A DNA stretch of 64,000 nt from Numida meleagris (GCF_002078875.1 NC_034413.1:62973594-63037593), one strand, 5' to 3'. Shown: positions 49,628-62,509, counted from the stretch's first letter. Numbers and translations: made by a program. Notes: generated from the sequence alone by a model not told the origin.

Positions 49628-50521
49628 GTAAGAAACAATCTGAATTCCCATTCCCCACAACTGAAACAAAATGAAGGGCTTGGGTTTTTGATTTGGGAAG
49701 CTTCCAAACTGAACTGCATGAGACATTTCATCCAAAGCCCTTCAAAGAAACGGCCCAAAAAGAGGAATTCAATTTAGCTGGCACAAGGAGAGAAGATCTA
49801 TGGTAATATGGAAGAGATTCAAACACTATAGGAGAGCAAAATGACATCTCAAATTGCTGTGATTTATCTTGCCTTGCTCACCGATATTTCTTCAAAATAT
49901 CAAGCTAACAAACCCTGTTGTAGTGCTTAATACGCAGCAAAGAAATCCTCCTATTTCCCTCTGGTTTTCTTTAAGGAACTGCAACTAAAAATGCCCTGTC
50001 TCTGGCCTTAGAAAACAAAATCTTTCCTCTAGAGTATATTAGGATCTTCAAATTATAGCTCTTAGCATTAATCTGTGCACAAAGAACATCTTTTTAATAT
50101 GCTTTACTCCTCATGAGAATGTAAATGGAATAAAAATAGTTGAGACAAAAATGTTCCATGTCTGCATGTCTGTGTATTACAGGTTCATTTTCCTGACTGA
50201 ATACTTCAGGAGCCTACCGGTGTGATTTACGTCCATCACAGCGATGGGCTGGGGTAACACAATGTCACTCCCCATCCTCTGACTCAAAGCCTGATTTGAG
50301 ACGAGTCACATCCAACAAGCATAAGCTGACACTTTCGATAGCATTGCACCTATTTATACCAGCAAAGAAAACTGGATGGAAAGAGTTGTTATCATCTACT
50401 GGCTTCTTAGTCACTGGTATGAAATCCAATAATCTCAACTGACTACCAATTAGTCAGATACTTATAGCCAGTGTCTCCTTGCCTGGTTTGAGTCTGACAG
50501 TCTGCTCTTTGCCTTGGACAG

Positions 50522-50692
50522 GCTCTGGTGTGCCAGCCACACAACTTTTGGTGCAGCCCTTGGCAGATCTGCATACAAATCCCACTGTGTGTGGCAGTGC
50601 CATCCATGGGCAACAGGCCTCCCTTGTGCAAAGACCAATGGCAACATGTGTGCAATGTGCTCCTGACCCTCCTGGAAAAGCAAAAATACCAG
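50522..50692 (+). other. Candidate exon, 171 nt, GC-richer
   Basis: The acceptor is TCTGCTCTTTGCCTTGGACAG and the donor TACCAG|GTGAGG. The length is exactly 57 codons. Frame 0 is open and would give a phase 0-0 exon beginning ALVCQPHNFWCSPWQICIQI and ending LLTLLEKQKYQ. A second + frame and two - frames are also open, so the open frame is weak evidence. The segment is clearly GC-richer than its flanks. No family recognised; it could be a piece of an unrecognised repeat. Confidence 0.25.
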
Positions 50693-52863
50693 GTGAGGCT
50701 GCTAATCTCTGCTTAATTTTAAGTCAGCCTAAAGGCTTGGATTGAAATAATGCTTCCAGGGAAGTGATAACCTCAAGGTCCAAACCACATGGTCGGACAA
50801 AGCTTAAAGTGATGATCTCAACATTCGCAGACCATTGTAGGGCTGTGGAACCTTGATTTGGTATTAATAGAGTTCTGCAAAAGGGATGTTGGAGGTATTT
50901 TCAGAAAACAGCTGAGGATAATGTCTTTTTTTACCTTCCTTTTGCTTCTAACGCTTGTTCTGCTGAAACAGCCCTCATCGCTGGAGCGGGTCTCATACCT
51001 GCATCTGTACAATTGTCTCCTCAATGCCTTCTGTTGTTTGGGGATCTGCGGGGGAGATAGCTAGCAGGAAAGGAATCTGATCTCAGTGGGTCTTTGTGAG
51101 AGTTTTGATGCAACCTTTAGCTAATTAGTTTCATTTAATATAAATTCTCATGGCTGATGTTCTCTAGAGACAGGAAGACTGATCTATGAAACGAAAAAGC
51201 TTGTATCCTTAAGCAGTACTTTCGTATGCTCCATCTTGGGGGAAAAGGGGTAAAGACCACAAATAGCCACAGCTGCCAGAACACGGGTGGAGGGCTGGGT
51301 TTTCTGCAGTCGTTCCTGTATGAGATAAGAAACTGGTTTGTAAAATGTGTACCCATAACATTCGCATCAATTCGTAGAGCAAACTGAAATAACTTGCACC
51401 ATCGTAGAAACTCCACCCAGAATTGATGCTGCACTGTAGTAAAATTTTCAAGTCAAATGGACCTTAGCATTGCTAAGGTGTTTTCCCATTGTGGCTTCCC
51501 TTCACCACAGCCCTTGCAGTCAAGAAACCGATCCAGAAACAGAGGCAAGCCTTGAAGTGAAGCCCTGAAAAATCAGATCTGTGGCAGGAGATGCAGGGAG
51601 CTGAAGAGCTGAAGGGCATCCCTGTAGATAGCTGTGCTGCTTAGCCTCAGATCCTGCATGTCAGCTGTTTCAGACAAGCCCTAAGAGCAGCAACCTGGAC
51701 ATGTTTATGTAGTATAGGTAAAGGAAAAACAGAGAACCACATTCCTGTCTGATGCTCAGAATATAAATCTGTCAAAAGAGACTTCGGAAGAGATTTTGGC
51801 CAGGGAGTAATGAAGTGAAGGATCTATAGGTGAGTACAGATGACTTAGTAAACTAACATAATGGCTGATTGGGGAATTAACGGCACTAGGGAAGTTTGGA
51901 GTGAAACATACCCTGAACTTTCTCTGTGCCTATGCCACTTGAGTTTGCTGAACATGAATATTTCCTTAGAATTAAGATATATAATAGAAAAAAATATTGT
52001 TTGCATTTTGGTATTTTTTGCCTCTTTCACGAATATCTTTCCCTCTTGCCTCCAGCCTTGGGGACTGAGAGTTGTCTTTTCTGAGTGTTTGCATGGTGCC
52101 CTGTATACAGCTGCAGTGGCATAGGGTGGGAAAGGGACAAAGAGACAGGTCCTTCCTTCTCCATCAGAATTCAGTCTGCGTTCAAGGAGAGCTGGCACAA
52201 GGCAGCCAAGGGGTATGCGGTGCTTGACAAAACCTGCAGCAGATTGGAAAGCCAGAGCCTGAAAAGCAGGAACAGGCCAATTTTCTACTGAAATTCCTCC
52301 GCTCCAAAGAACGAGGATTTAAACCATTTAAAGCACAGCTGGATTTACTTAGTTATAAACGAGGTTGGTTTGTAACTGGTTGAGAAGTTAATCTTTGTGA
52401 TAGTAAGATAAACTGAAAAAGAGATGGCAAAGATGTCATTCTGCTTCCTATTGCTTGAGCTTTCTGTGCTGATACACAGAGCAGTGCAGAGGAACATTTT
52501 GTACTGCATTGTTCAAAGCTTTTCCAATAATTTAAAACAAGAAAATGGACACTGCCTTTCCAAAACCTAACACTGTGCTATAATTTTCTTTTTGAGAGGC
52601 TGTTTATCTCTGTTTCTTCTTACCACCTTTTCAGCTAATCTTCATATCTTGTCATTCTTCTTTTCCCATCTTCTTTTCACTCATTTCCTTAATCCTAAGC
52701 CACTGAGTCCCTCTGTTCATTTTTCTTCTCCTTTACTGTTACAAATTTTCCCCATCCAACTGTTGCCCGACTTAACTATTCCAGTTAAGCAGTAGGATTG
52801 GAAAAGCCAGCACTTATTTTGAGAAGATCTTATGGGGAAAGAGGATTCATACAGTAATCTCAG

Positions 52864-54080
52864 GTGAGGGTCTAAACATTTCCCAAATTCTCTGACCCCT
52901 AAATATGAATATCATTTGACTTTGAATAATGAGCTATTCGTTCATCTCTATATAAAACCTCATGTATCCTGACAGTTCCCTATTGCCTTCCTGTCTGAAG
53001 TGGCTCAGGAGTATAAATTATTTTAGCGAAGGTTGGCAGTAATTTATGCTCAATAAATTGACTATAGATCTGCTTGTTCCAGTAGGCAGCATGGGAAGGA
53101 CTTATACATATTGCTAAATTCCCTCATTTGTTCTCGGATAGGCTACTCACCTTCCTGGAGCTGATCGCGACTCTCAAACTGCCACGACAAGCAGCTACTC
53201 ATACACCTCAAGTAAAACTACTCCTGTGAGTAGCAAGTTACTAGTGCAAAGAAGAGGCAGCCAGTTTACACTTTTAAAAGTTATTGGTTCAACGATGTGG
53301 AAATTGTAAGTAGTATTTTGCAAAACATTTAATGGTCTACTGACAAAATGGAGATTTAGTAATGGCTGTTCTTAAAAGAATTCCTCTCGCTTACACTGGT
53401 GGAAATTTACTGCATCTTTTTTGGCTGATTTTTACCAAAAGATCATGAAACAGTCCATGTAGGTCTTTTATTTTTACTTTTTTTAAGTAAAATGTGCCAT
53501 TTCCTTTGTTGGACTTCTGCAAAAGGGGTTGATAAGACCCTTTTGACCAAGATATAAAAGACAAAGGAATTCATCATCCTCAAAATGCAATTTATTATGG
53601 GTCAGGGAGAAAGGTTTCACTCATGATCATTACATTTAGCAGTGCAGATACTGGACACGATGAACCAATGAGGCTTATTGAATGTCGTAATCAAAACATA
53701 TTTTCTTTTGTATCTGCTGTCATTTCCTCTCTCTCTGACTTTTGGACACTGACCACCATTTCTGAAACACAGACATGTTGCTTTATCGTTCTTTGTGGAA
53801 ATTGCCACCAGATATTTTAAATCAGTAGCGGAAATGATCATTGTCCTGAAGGGTTTGAAGCCACGTTCCTGGGCTGTATAGGGGCACTGGGAGCAGCTCC
53901 ACGTGCCTGGCCACCAGTACACCTATTCTCCTCCCATTAGTGCCTGCAGCTATTATAGCCAAACTAGTGCAAAGCTGTGGGCCAGGCAGATGCACCCCAT
54001 GGTCTGTGTGTGCTCAGTCAGCTCCAGGCTGCTAATCTTGCATTAGATAAATGTGCAGAAATTTTGGGCTATATCCTGCT
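52864..54080. other. Gene-free stretch
   Basis: No gene or repeat recognised. Includes an isolated - strand donor motif near 53,147. Confidence 0.5.
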
Positions 54081-54110
54081 ATGAATGCTGTATGGATGCT
54101 GTATGGATGC
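54081..54110. repeat. 11-bp tandem repeat, about 2.5 copies
   Basis: ATGCTGTATGG repeated, preceded by a partial ATGAATGCTGT copy. Confidence 0.85.
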
Positions 54111-54183
54111 ATCCCTAAGCCGTATCACTGCACGGATCTGTGTGCAAGTCAGAACCTGGTTTACAACAATCAGTATAATTAAG

Positions 54184-54275
54184 GGGCCAACCCTGCATTG
54201 CATTGTAATTCTGGCTCCACTCAGTCAATGAAAGTGTGGCTGTTGAATTCAGTGAATCCACAGGGCCACCTCTTC
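54184..54275. repeat. Possible ancient amniote repeat relic
   Basis: GGGGCCAACCCTGCATTG, then TGTAATTCTGGCTCCACTCA, GTCAATGAAAGTGTGGCTGT and TGAATTCAGTG resembles the old bird/turtle repeat phrase 'ggggccaattctgc...ctccactgaagtcaatggcagtgttg..ttgatttcagtgg'. The family is not certain. Confidence 0.3.
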
Positions 54276-54712
54276 CATTAGTCCAGTTACACAGAGAATT
54301 TAGTTTTGGTTTGCTTAGCAGTTTTTTAGACTTTACTATTAGCATAGTGTCTGGGTGCCTCACCAGCTGACAGCAGCAAACTGTGATATTCACGGTGAGC
54401 CTCACTGAGACAAACGGAAGAGCAAAACACAGCACTGGGGGTTTTTGCTGACAATATGATTTCAGCACTTGTCAGTTGTACAAACTCGGGCACCGTCAGC
54501 TTCAGGTATCTCAGCCAGCCCAGAGTACTGTGCAGCTAAGGCAGAAACAGATTCTCTGACACCTAAGAGCTAAATTTTACAGATTAGTATTGAAATCTCT
54601 AGGTTTCCCCAAAGACAAAGAGAAGCACAGACTTTGCTGCACGAGATGCCTCTGTGAGCCTGCATCACTAAGGCTGATGAATAATTTTCCAGCAGTGGCT
54701 AGGTCTCTCTAT

Positions 54713-54725
54713 ACACACACACACA
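54713..54725. repeat. Short (CA)n
   Basis: Six AC units, followed by a TATATACATTTATATG patch. Confidence 0.9.
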
Positions 54726-57700
54726 TCTATATTGACACATATATACATTTATATGCCTTTAACTTATGTGAAATCAAAGAACTGATGAAGGCAAAGCCAG
54801 GTAGGACAACGGCACTGCATCCATTCTCCAATAACAGCAATCAACATTTAGAACAAAATGAACAACACATCTGCTAAATGCAAAATCAGGTTGCAGGCTT
54901 TTTGCAGGGGGAATCGCCTTTTCTCTTTCTCTTATTTTCTCCCTCTTTCTCTTCTCCCTCCCAAGCAACTCATATAGGCCCTACACACAGAGCATCACTG
55001 TTAGCTGCCCTTGGGGGTGGTCCTAAAAGATTATTCACTGCCACATCTGGGATTTGTAGTTCCTTTTTATAAGCTCTAAATTCAATCCTCATCTATACGG
55101 ACTAATCCCATACGTACTGAAGTACCCCTGTGTAGATAGTGCAGATTCACAAAATGTCACTTGCCCACTGAGCCATGCCAAAAGGGCTCGCTTTACTCCC
55201 CAGAACATCCTTGCATTGTTTACATGCTAGCTCAGAGTCTGTGATTCTTTGACATTTCCTCTTGATGATTATCTTTTTGTGCCTTTAATCGTCAAACAAA
55301 CATCAACAAGTTTTCACATGTTTTTCCAAATAGTCGGTCAGCGACTCATATAAAGTATTATCAAAACTCCTTCAATGACTTGAGCAGTGAGACTGGGGAA
55401 GGGTATTGCTGAGAGTGGGAAGGGGGAGAAGAAGAATGACAAGTTGCTATCCTTCAAACTCAATATCAGATAAGGATGTCTCCTAAGGAAAAACACCTAA
55501 ACAGGAACAGAAGCGGAAGTATTATATGTTTAATTGCAGTGGCTAGTGGTCTTTCATGACGGAGCCTCTAATCAAGGCCTTTGATTATAAGGGACACTGC
55601 TAAGATAAAAATCTTATACAGCATTTTGAAAAGAAAAATTCCTCGACCTGGTCTTTTAAGAATGCATTAGGTAGTACAAGCTACAACCGTGTTATGAATC
55701 AAGTTCACTCTTGCTTTGCTTAACCTAAAATGTGACAGTGACAGTATCCAGTCTGTAGAAAATACAATTCATCCAGACTCTGGCACAGGAAAATGCTTAA
55801 AAAAAAACAGCAAGAAAGGCCACTAGGATGAACTCGTGTTTAAATGAGACAGGCATTAAACCCATTGCTGAAGTAGACTCATTATGCTGGAGTTCACTTC
55901 CTTAAGGAAGCAAATTCTCTTAAGCCACAACATGAGGAAATATCCCAAGCGACAGCTGTAAATAACAAGTGCATAGAGTTCTTCCACTGCAGTTTCTATT
56001 CCCATTTGTTTTTCCTCCTTTTCAATACAAGATTTCAACTTGCAGACTCTTAAATCCTTCTATAACTTCACACATATAAATTGTGTCACTCTAGTATATA
56101 GGTCTGTTCATGTGGAGAAAGTTGTTGAAGTGTTTAAAAATTGGTGGGATTCTTACAGAAATTTAGAAAGTCAGTAAGATGTACAGCTCATAGGCAATTT
56201 GTACACCACAGGGGATTTCCACATGTGGCTGGTATCCATATGTGTTATTATAAAATGGTATAAAATTGAAAAAAATGAGTTGTCTCTCAATGAAATGTAA
56301 TGCACTTATATCTAATTTTTCTTTCTTTCTTTCTTTCATATTTTTGCATGATGCTTGGGAATATTTAGAAAGGAGCAACACAAAATATTTGCAGATATAC
56401 AAATTTGAGAACAAATCAAAACAATGTTAGAACCTATAACTACCATACAGGTCTCTTTAAAAAGCAAGCTATGGGCCAAACTCTGGACTGGGATTAGTCT
56501 AATCATCTAAGCTTTTAATTAAAGAAGTTATAAAGGTTATCCGTCATCTATTTTGTGATCCTTATCCATGCCTAAATGTGAAGTTCTCAATCACATCCAC
56601 TTCCACTGCTAGCCAGCTGTGATTTGAAGAGTTTAGCCTATCTTCAGAGCTGTTTTCATCAGTTCCAACTTCATTTTCTTTAACCCAGATCCATGTGGGT
56701 TGTGTACGTGTACTTTTGGAATCACCAGTCCAGACACCGAGAAGCTTGGTGATCAGTCTCCTATCACCCTACAATTTGTGCCCAAGTGCTGAAAGTGGCT
56801 TGTGCCTAAGTGATGAAAGAAATGTGCTTGAGCTTGAATGAAATCCAGCCCTTTGCTTCCAGCTCAGCACAAGGTAACTTCTGGAAAACCTGAATGCTAG
56901 AGTGAAAGTTAAGTCTTGCACAGCTGTAAAGCTGACCCTTGGTCTGATGATTAATTGCTTCCATTTGGGGTCTGACCCAGGCTGAGTGAGCTCAGTGGGA
57001 CTCTTTCCAGTGGAAATTAATTGTGGACTGCTTTCAGGAGGTGACTGCCTCGTTGTCACTGTGTATCTGTTTCATGAATGAGAACACAGGATGGTTCCCA
57101 CTGCTTTCACTGCCTTTTTTTTTTTGTACACGTATTGGAGCTCAGAAGAGAACTGTTGTCTAGATATTTTAATTCATTGAGTTAAACCCATTGCCAGCAT
57201 TACTTGTTGTCTTTGCATGAACATGCAGCTGTAGTTAGTAAAATATTGACTCAACAGATCCATTCATTGTGCATACTCATTTAAATTGTGCCGTATCTAC
57301 TGAATTTCCTGATAAAAATATGGCTTTACTACTGTACTTAGCATAGAACAGCCCAGCTAATGGAAAGGGGGTGGAACTCTCTTCCATCATCAGCAAATGT
57401 CTGCTCCAGCTGCCCAGTCCTTCCTACAGGTGATGAAGTGTGAATCAGACAGAGAGCAGCTCAACTTTCACATGTGGGATTAGCTGGCAGAGTTGCTGGG
57501 TAGAAAAATAAGCTTTTCACCATTAAAATGAGCAAATTTAATCTGAGTCAAAGGAGCACCCTACAATGCCATTTTTCACAGAGCAGCCTTTTAGCACAGA
57601 AGCATGCTCAAGCCCATTTCCTAGTTGTTAATGGAAGAACAATTCTGTTATAATTTTTGATATGTAACAACAGAGACTGGTCTGTTATATTTTTTCCCCA

Positions 57701-58615
57701 GTTTGTTGATAATTTTAGAAAGGACAGTTGCAGTAACTTTTTCCTTTCTTCCACTTTATTAATCCGTTGCAAAAAACAATGTGGTTTTCTCTGCAGAAAT
57801 GGCTATCTGTTGAATAACCTGTAGTAAATATTCAATACCAATATAAACTATGAAAATTGAAATCCTTTTATTTAGTTTCAATGAGTGCTCCTGGAAAAAA
57901 AAATGAGAAAATTGGAAGCTGTTCAGAAGAAACATTTGAATTATTTAGGCCAAATTCTGCTATGAGTTCTGCAAAAAGATGGCATCAAGTCTTGCTTTAG
58001 CAAATACAACACCAACCACCCAAGCTGCCCCACACAAGTAAGACTTTCATTATTAGCATGTGAACAATTCTTTTTGCTCATCTTGGAAAGGCTATATGAT
58101 AGAAAATATACTTGTAGAACTACCACTGTTTCCATACTGCAATTTAACTGCATGCCTGTGTGTCTTGCTGGGAAAAAATACTTGGACTAAAATTCTGAGA
58201 AGTTGCTTAGCACCTAAGTCTTCATTAAGGAAACCTATTTGATTCCAGTGGATTTTAGCCTGGAGTTTTAGCAAAGGATTTAAAATATTCTTTAGAACCG
58301 GACTGAAATCATCAAATATCTTGACTAACCTACTGGCCCAGGGTTGATTTTCTTTCTCATTAACCTAAGCAATTAAAGCTAGTGAAGACCAGCCTCAGAC
58401 TCTTTCACATTGTTTGCATAACAAAGATCTTTATGGGAACAAAAAGCAACAAAACCCATCCTAATCCTGACTCAGCTACTCCATTATTCTCTGAGGAGCA
58501 ATTTCAGGCCTGATTCTGGCTTTGAATGCCAAGCTCATAGCACAGCATGAGGACAGCAGCTGATTTTTTTACCAGAGAACTGTCAGACACCTCTGCAAAC
58601 CAGCACATCATCGAT
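54726..58615. other. Gene-free stretch
   Basis: Contains (CTTT)n at about 56,316-56,338 and a T-run near 57,113. A GGCCAAATTCTGCT phrase near 57,948 resembles one end of the MITE-like family but has no matching other end. No gene recognised. Confidence 0.45.
56316..56338. repeat. (CTTT)n microsatellite
   Basis: Five CTTT units. Confidence 0.9.
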
Positions 58616-58672
58616 GTGAAAAGAGGTGAAAAGAGGTAGTATGTAAAAGACGTGAAAAGAGGGAATATGTAA
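58616..58672. repeat. Imperfect tandem GTGAAAAGAG repeats
   Basis: GTGAAAAGAG occurs three times (58616, 58626, 58652). The last two are each followed by a similar GTAGTATGTAA / GGAATATGTAA block, so there are a short 10-base and a longer 26-base period. Confidence 0.8.
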
Positions 58673-59091
58673 GCAAACTAGGCACAGCTACTTAGTAATA
58701 TTACAGTGCCCATGAGAAAAAGCCCACAGCCCTCTCTATAGGACTTTATGTGGCACAGAGAAGACTGGGCTTCTCTTATGATAGTTAATGAACTATCTCC
58801 ACAGTTTCAGCTCATTTGCCTAAGCTTCCCATTTCTTTCAGTTCGTTATTATAAATAGTCCATACTAACTGAAACAGAGATCTGATAGAGCCGAACAGTT
58901 GTTTTTTCTATCTGTCTCTCTTCTTTTCTTTTTCCAAGGCTGTGCTGTACCCCTTTTCAGAAGGCAAGACTGTATATATATGACCTTTTGGAGAAAAAAA
59001 ACCAACAAAATATCACCACACAACCAACCCATTTCTACTAACTCAAGCTGTAGCAAGTCATTCTCATCATAGCTTCAGGACTCGAGATAAA

Positions 59092-59109
59092 AATGCATTG
59101 CAATGCATT
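59092..59109. repeat. Perfect 18-bp palindrome
   Basis: AATGCATTGCAATGCATT is its own reverse complement. The centre ATTGCAAT resembles a C/EBP-type dyad and the flanks carry ATGCAAT-type POU words. Protein binding is an inference. Confidence 0.9.
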
Positions 59110-59193
59110 ATCGTTCCAGGGTACTTGCTGCAACTGGGGATTCCTAAATTCATCTGAAATTGCTGAATAAACATCTCACATCTCACTGGCAAC

Positions 59194-59214
59194 AAGAGCA
59201 TGTTGCATGCTCTT
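59194..59214. repeat. Perfect 9-bp inverted repeat, 3-base loop
   Basis: AAGAGCATG (59194-59202), loop TTG, CATGCTCTT (59206-59214). It lies about 85 bases from the 18-bp palindrome. Confidence 0.9.
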
Positions 59215-59448
59215 ATGCTATGTAGGATTAAATTGCTGAGAGGAATGTCTCAGTAGCATCACCTGGAAAAACTGGAAGCTGAGCATGGTAGATCACTGCT
59301 TTGCTCTGAACTTTGAAAGGAAGACATATTATTTAACTGATTAGATTCTAATTAAGAAATAATACTTAGCTACCATCAAGCAAGAATATTTTATAGGGTT
59401 TTCACATGGATCAATTCTAGCAATAATTGTATCCTCTTTTCATTGCAG

Positions 59449-59694
59449 TAGAGAAAATAGAAACAAAAATTATTTGCCAATGGAATGCACAGATTATGCA
59501 AAGATTGGCGGAATAGAAAATGTTAATGAGAAAGTAGTCACTGAGACGAATCACATAAACCAGGAAATCCCAACAAAACACACATCAATGGAACTGATGG
59601 CAAAGAGAGAAATTCAAAGACAAGAAATGGAGGCTGTGCTTGCAGTAATAGGGACCTGTGTCCAGGAAAGTGGAGATTCTGAGAAGTTTCTTGG
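59449..59694 (+). other. Candidate coding exon, 246 nt
   Basis: The acceptor is very good (TGTATCCTCTTTTCATTGCAG, AG at 59447-59448). The donor is moderate (TCTTGG|GTAATA). One frame is open, phase-symmetric (2 to 2), about 81 codons. It is hydrophilic (stretches such as ENVNEKVVTETNHINQ and MELMAKREIQRQEMEAVLAV, likely helical) and lacks the Cys/Phe/Leu bias of chance frames, although the purine-rich strand alone favours Glu, Lys and Asn. A TAA follows at once, so it could instead be a terminal coding exon. It is phase-compatible with the candidates ending at 17320 and 39419. No family recognised. Confidence 0.3.
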
Positions 59695-62439
59695 GTAATA
59701 AATAACACATGAGGAACTCAACCTGAGCTTCTAACTCAATCCTGTGGCAGAGAGGGCTAGGGCAATCTTTGGGTGAATAAGCTAACACATACAGAAGGGA
59801 GGGGTGTGCCTCTTTACAGTGATTAGATTTCTTAAATGCAGCAGTAAAACTCTTTTACGAGAAAGATATTGCAATATCACCTATGAAATATTGCCTCGTG
59901 CCTTTAGAGCCTAGAGCTCTGGTGCCCATATTTTTCAAAGGATGCTGGAAAATAAACTGATTATAGAGGAGTGTAAGAAAGTATTCAAAGCCTGCAAAAA
60001 ATGCTGAATGATATATTGTTAGATGATTAACTAATCATTTAATTGTAATATCTAAAATGTCTGTTTGGGAATCTCAGGATTCATAATTTACCATAAAAAG
60101 ACATAAGAAAGATCAGTGATTAACTATTAACTAATATTTAAAAAAAAGATAAACAGGCAAAACTTCTTGTTCGTGAGAGCAAAGAGAACTGAGGGATTCT
60201 ACATTTCTTGATGTCTACAAAACAAAACTCTGTTCCACCCAGGAAAAGATTTTTTACCAAAAAAAAAAAAAATTGCTTTCATCAGGCTCAAGTGATTGGT
60301 CTCAGTGGAAGAATAATGGGTTTAAATTCTATCCAAGGTGATACTTAGAGGAATAAACCAGATCCTTTAATAGCACTTCAGCCCATATCTCCATGAATAT
60401 ACATATAAGTCAAGATCATGAAAATGCAGTCAAATTCTGCTTGTGCTTTGCTTTTGAGCTATGTTCACAAATTTCTTGTGCACTAAGTAAAAAAATGTGA
60501 GATCAAATGATTCGCCATATTTCCTCTAGTTTCCCGATGCCACTCACAACCTGTAGAGCAGATACAAACTGGCTCACATTCACTTTAAATATGTAATTTT
60601 TATTTTTTTTTTACTTTAGGGAATTTTAACAATCTTTATGTAAGTTTGCAAACAATCTTGATCCTGTCAATTTTCCGTATGTGCAGCTTTCGAAGCGCTG
60701 CTTTTCATTGCATCTGCTGTCATCATGTCTTACAACTGGAAACTGGGCTTCTGGATACTATAATAATACACATTATTATAAAAATAAAGAGCAAAATAGG
60801 AAGTTTTGGGTCACAGCTGCAAGGCTGTTGCCAAATCACTTACCTCCCCCCTCCAAAACAGCAATAAAAATCATCTCTAGAGATTCCAGCACTGAAGGCA
60901 ACAAAGTACAGAAGTTACATTTTGAGATGGAATCCAGAAGCTGCCAAAATGAAGATATGCAATCTCCACTAGGGAAGAGGCGATGAAAACCTGAGTACAT
61001 AGTCTGACAAGTGAATCATGTCAACCAAAAGAAAGCAACAAAAATCAACTTGTAAAAAGCATCTCTGTGTGTCAAATTGTTCAAAGCAGTGGACACACTG
61101 CTGAAACGAGTTCAGTAAAGATGAAGATCTCGTCATAGCTTTCAAGAATTGAAGCTGCATACCAGAGAGGGAATGAAATTCCATATCGCACTGCAGTTGG
61201 TAACGTAGGGGTGATCACAGTATGGGAACACTGCCTGCACTGGATCCTCATCCTCTGCACTCAGGAGAGCCGTTATATTTGATCGCCAAGGCACTCGAAT
61301 CAAACGTGTTTATTTTTGTAAATGCACCGAGGGGCGTATATCACACAGAGATGTGGGAAACAAGCAGATTGGTGGCTTGTGACAATGGTGGGAAAGACAT
61401 TGGGGTTTCCAAAACCCCTTTGCAGAGTGGTATGACTTCTGCAAAGCAGCTCGGTTCGGTGACTTCATTATAGGGCCACATCTGCAATTCCTGTAAATTC
61501 CATGTTGGGCAGCTACAAAAGTCCTGCTCCTATAAAGCCCCGAGCAGGTTATTGGAGCTGTGGGGAGCAGAGCCTTTCACTGGAAAATAAAAATACCTAT
61601 ATGCTTTGGGACTACTATGTGTTAAAAGTCTTTGCTATACGACAGTTACTTTTTACATTAAACAACACTTTCAGTGAAGCGAGCAGCAGAGGAATCAGTT
61701 CTCAGTAGTCTTGCACAGTACCTAGTGGATGGTGAATGTATTACACATTTTCAAGAATTCCACTGCAAAAAAAATTAGTGGTGATTCCTTCTAAACGATG
61801 TGGTGTAATGGACCCAACTCATCCATCATGCAACTGTGTTGCCTTCTGCTTTCTTGCTTCCACAAGTAACTAGATGCAAGAAGGTGTTAGGGTCTGAGAA
61901 ACACAACTAAAGAAAGATGTAGTAGATAAAGACAAAACCCAAAGATTAGGCTGAATGTATCTGAACAGTGATTTTGGACAGAATTACACCCTATTCTTAT
62001 TGCTCACATGAATGTTTTCACATTTCAAATGTAACTTGAGTATTCAACTGTACTTGGTTTACTGACTTAAGTGCTGCTGGTTGTTAGTAAGCTTTCGCAT
62101 GATTTGTTCTGTCAATATCTTTGAGCTTTTATAGAAAAATATGAGAATGCAAATTATCAGAAATTATGTAAAGGGGGCTGATCAAATTACAGATAATATG
62201 GAAAAACACATTAGAACTTAATTAACTGTTATGCAGGCCAAAGATGAAACAATTTCACATTAAAAAAGAACAACCAACAGCTCACCAGTGAAAAGAAATA
62301 CATTTTCAGTTGACACACATGAAGGAAAAAATAGTGCATATAATTAAAACCTCTTCTCAGCAATTTTTTTTTGCAAGTAAAAGACCCATTTTCTATAGCT
62401 GCCAGATTATGAAATCATTCATTGGAGAGGTTTGGTGCG
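59695..62439. other. Gene-free stretch
   Basis: A-run at 60,259-60,272. The motif GAG|GTAAGTG on the - strand near 60,840 is an isolated donor. A CCTATAAAGCCCCGAG motif at about 61,532 is TATA-like. No gene recognised. Confidence 0.45.
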
Positions 62440-62509
62440 GCGCATTCAGCAAGCGGTGCTGGAAACCCTGGGCAGAGCATTCTGCGAGCAGTGCTGGGTG
62501 CCTGGCCCT
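62440..62509. repeat. Diverged 35-bp tandem duplication in a GC islet
   Basis: GCGCATTCAGCAAGCGGTGC (from 62440) aligns with GAGCATTCTGCGAGCAGTGC (from 62475), and both continue with TGG and a CC/CTGG ending. About three quarters of positions agree. It sits in a GC-richer islet (about 62,430-62,630) with roughly nine CpG, unusual for the surroundings. Confidence 0.6.

Larger units (their letters stand above)
47862..52863 (+). other. Group of five exon-like segments, unverified
   Basis: Segments bounded by an upstream pyrimidine-AG and a strong donor lie at 47862-47888 (CTGTTCTCAG acceptor, CAG|GTGAGA donor), 49584-49627 (see own entry), 50522-50692 (see own entry), 51760-51829 (TGCTCAG, TAG|GTGAGT) and 52785-52863 (ACTATTCCAG, CAG|GTGAGG). 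Reading phases do not chain together and 51760-51829 is closed in all frames, so a protein-coding gene is not supported. A non-coding transcript or chance are the remaining readings. Strong donors are at least as numerous on the other strand of the window. The DNA between them holds no recognised gene. Confidence 0.15.

Noticed and set aside
56935..56990. GGTCTGACCCAG phrase as a CR1 3' end
   Set aside because: The flanks do not follow CR1 word order.
47745..58030. CRISPR-like or other prokaryotic repeat arrays
   Set aside because: The recurring words are dispersed old vertebrate repeats without regular spacing; the window is eukaryotic.
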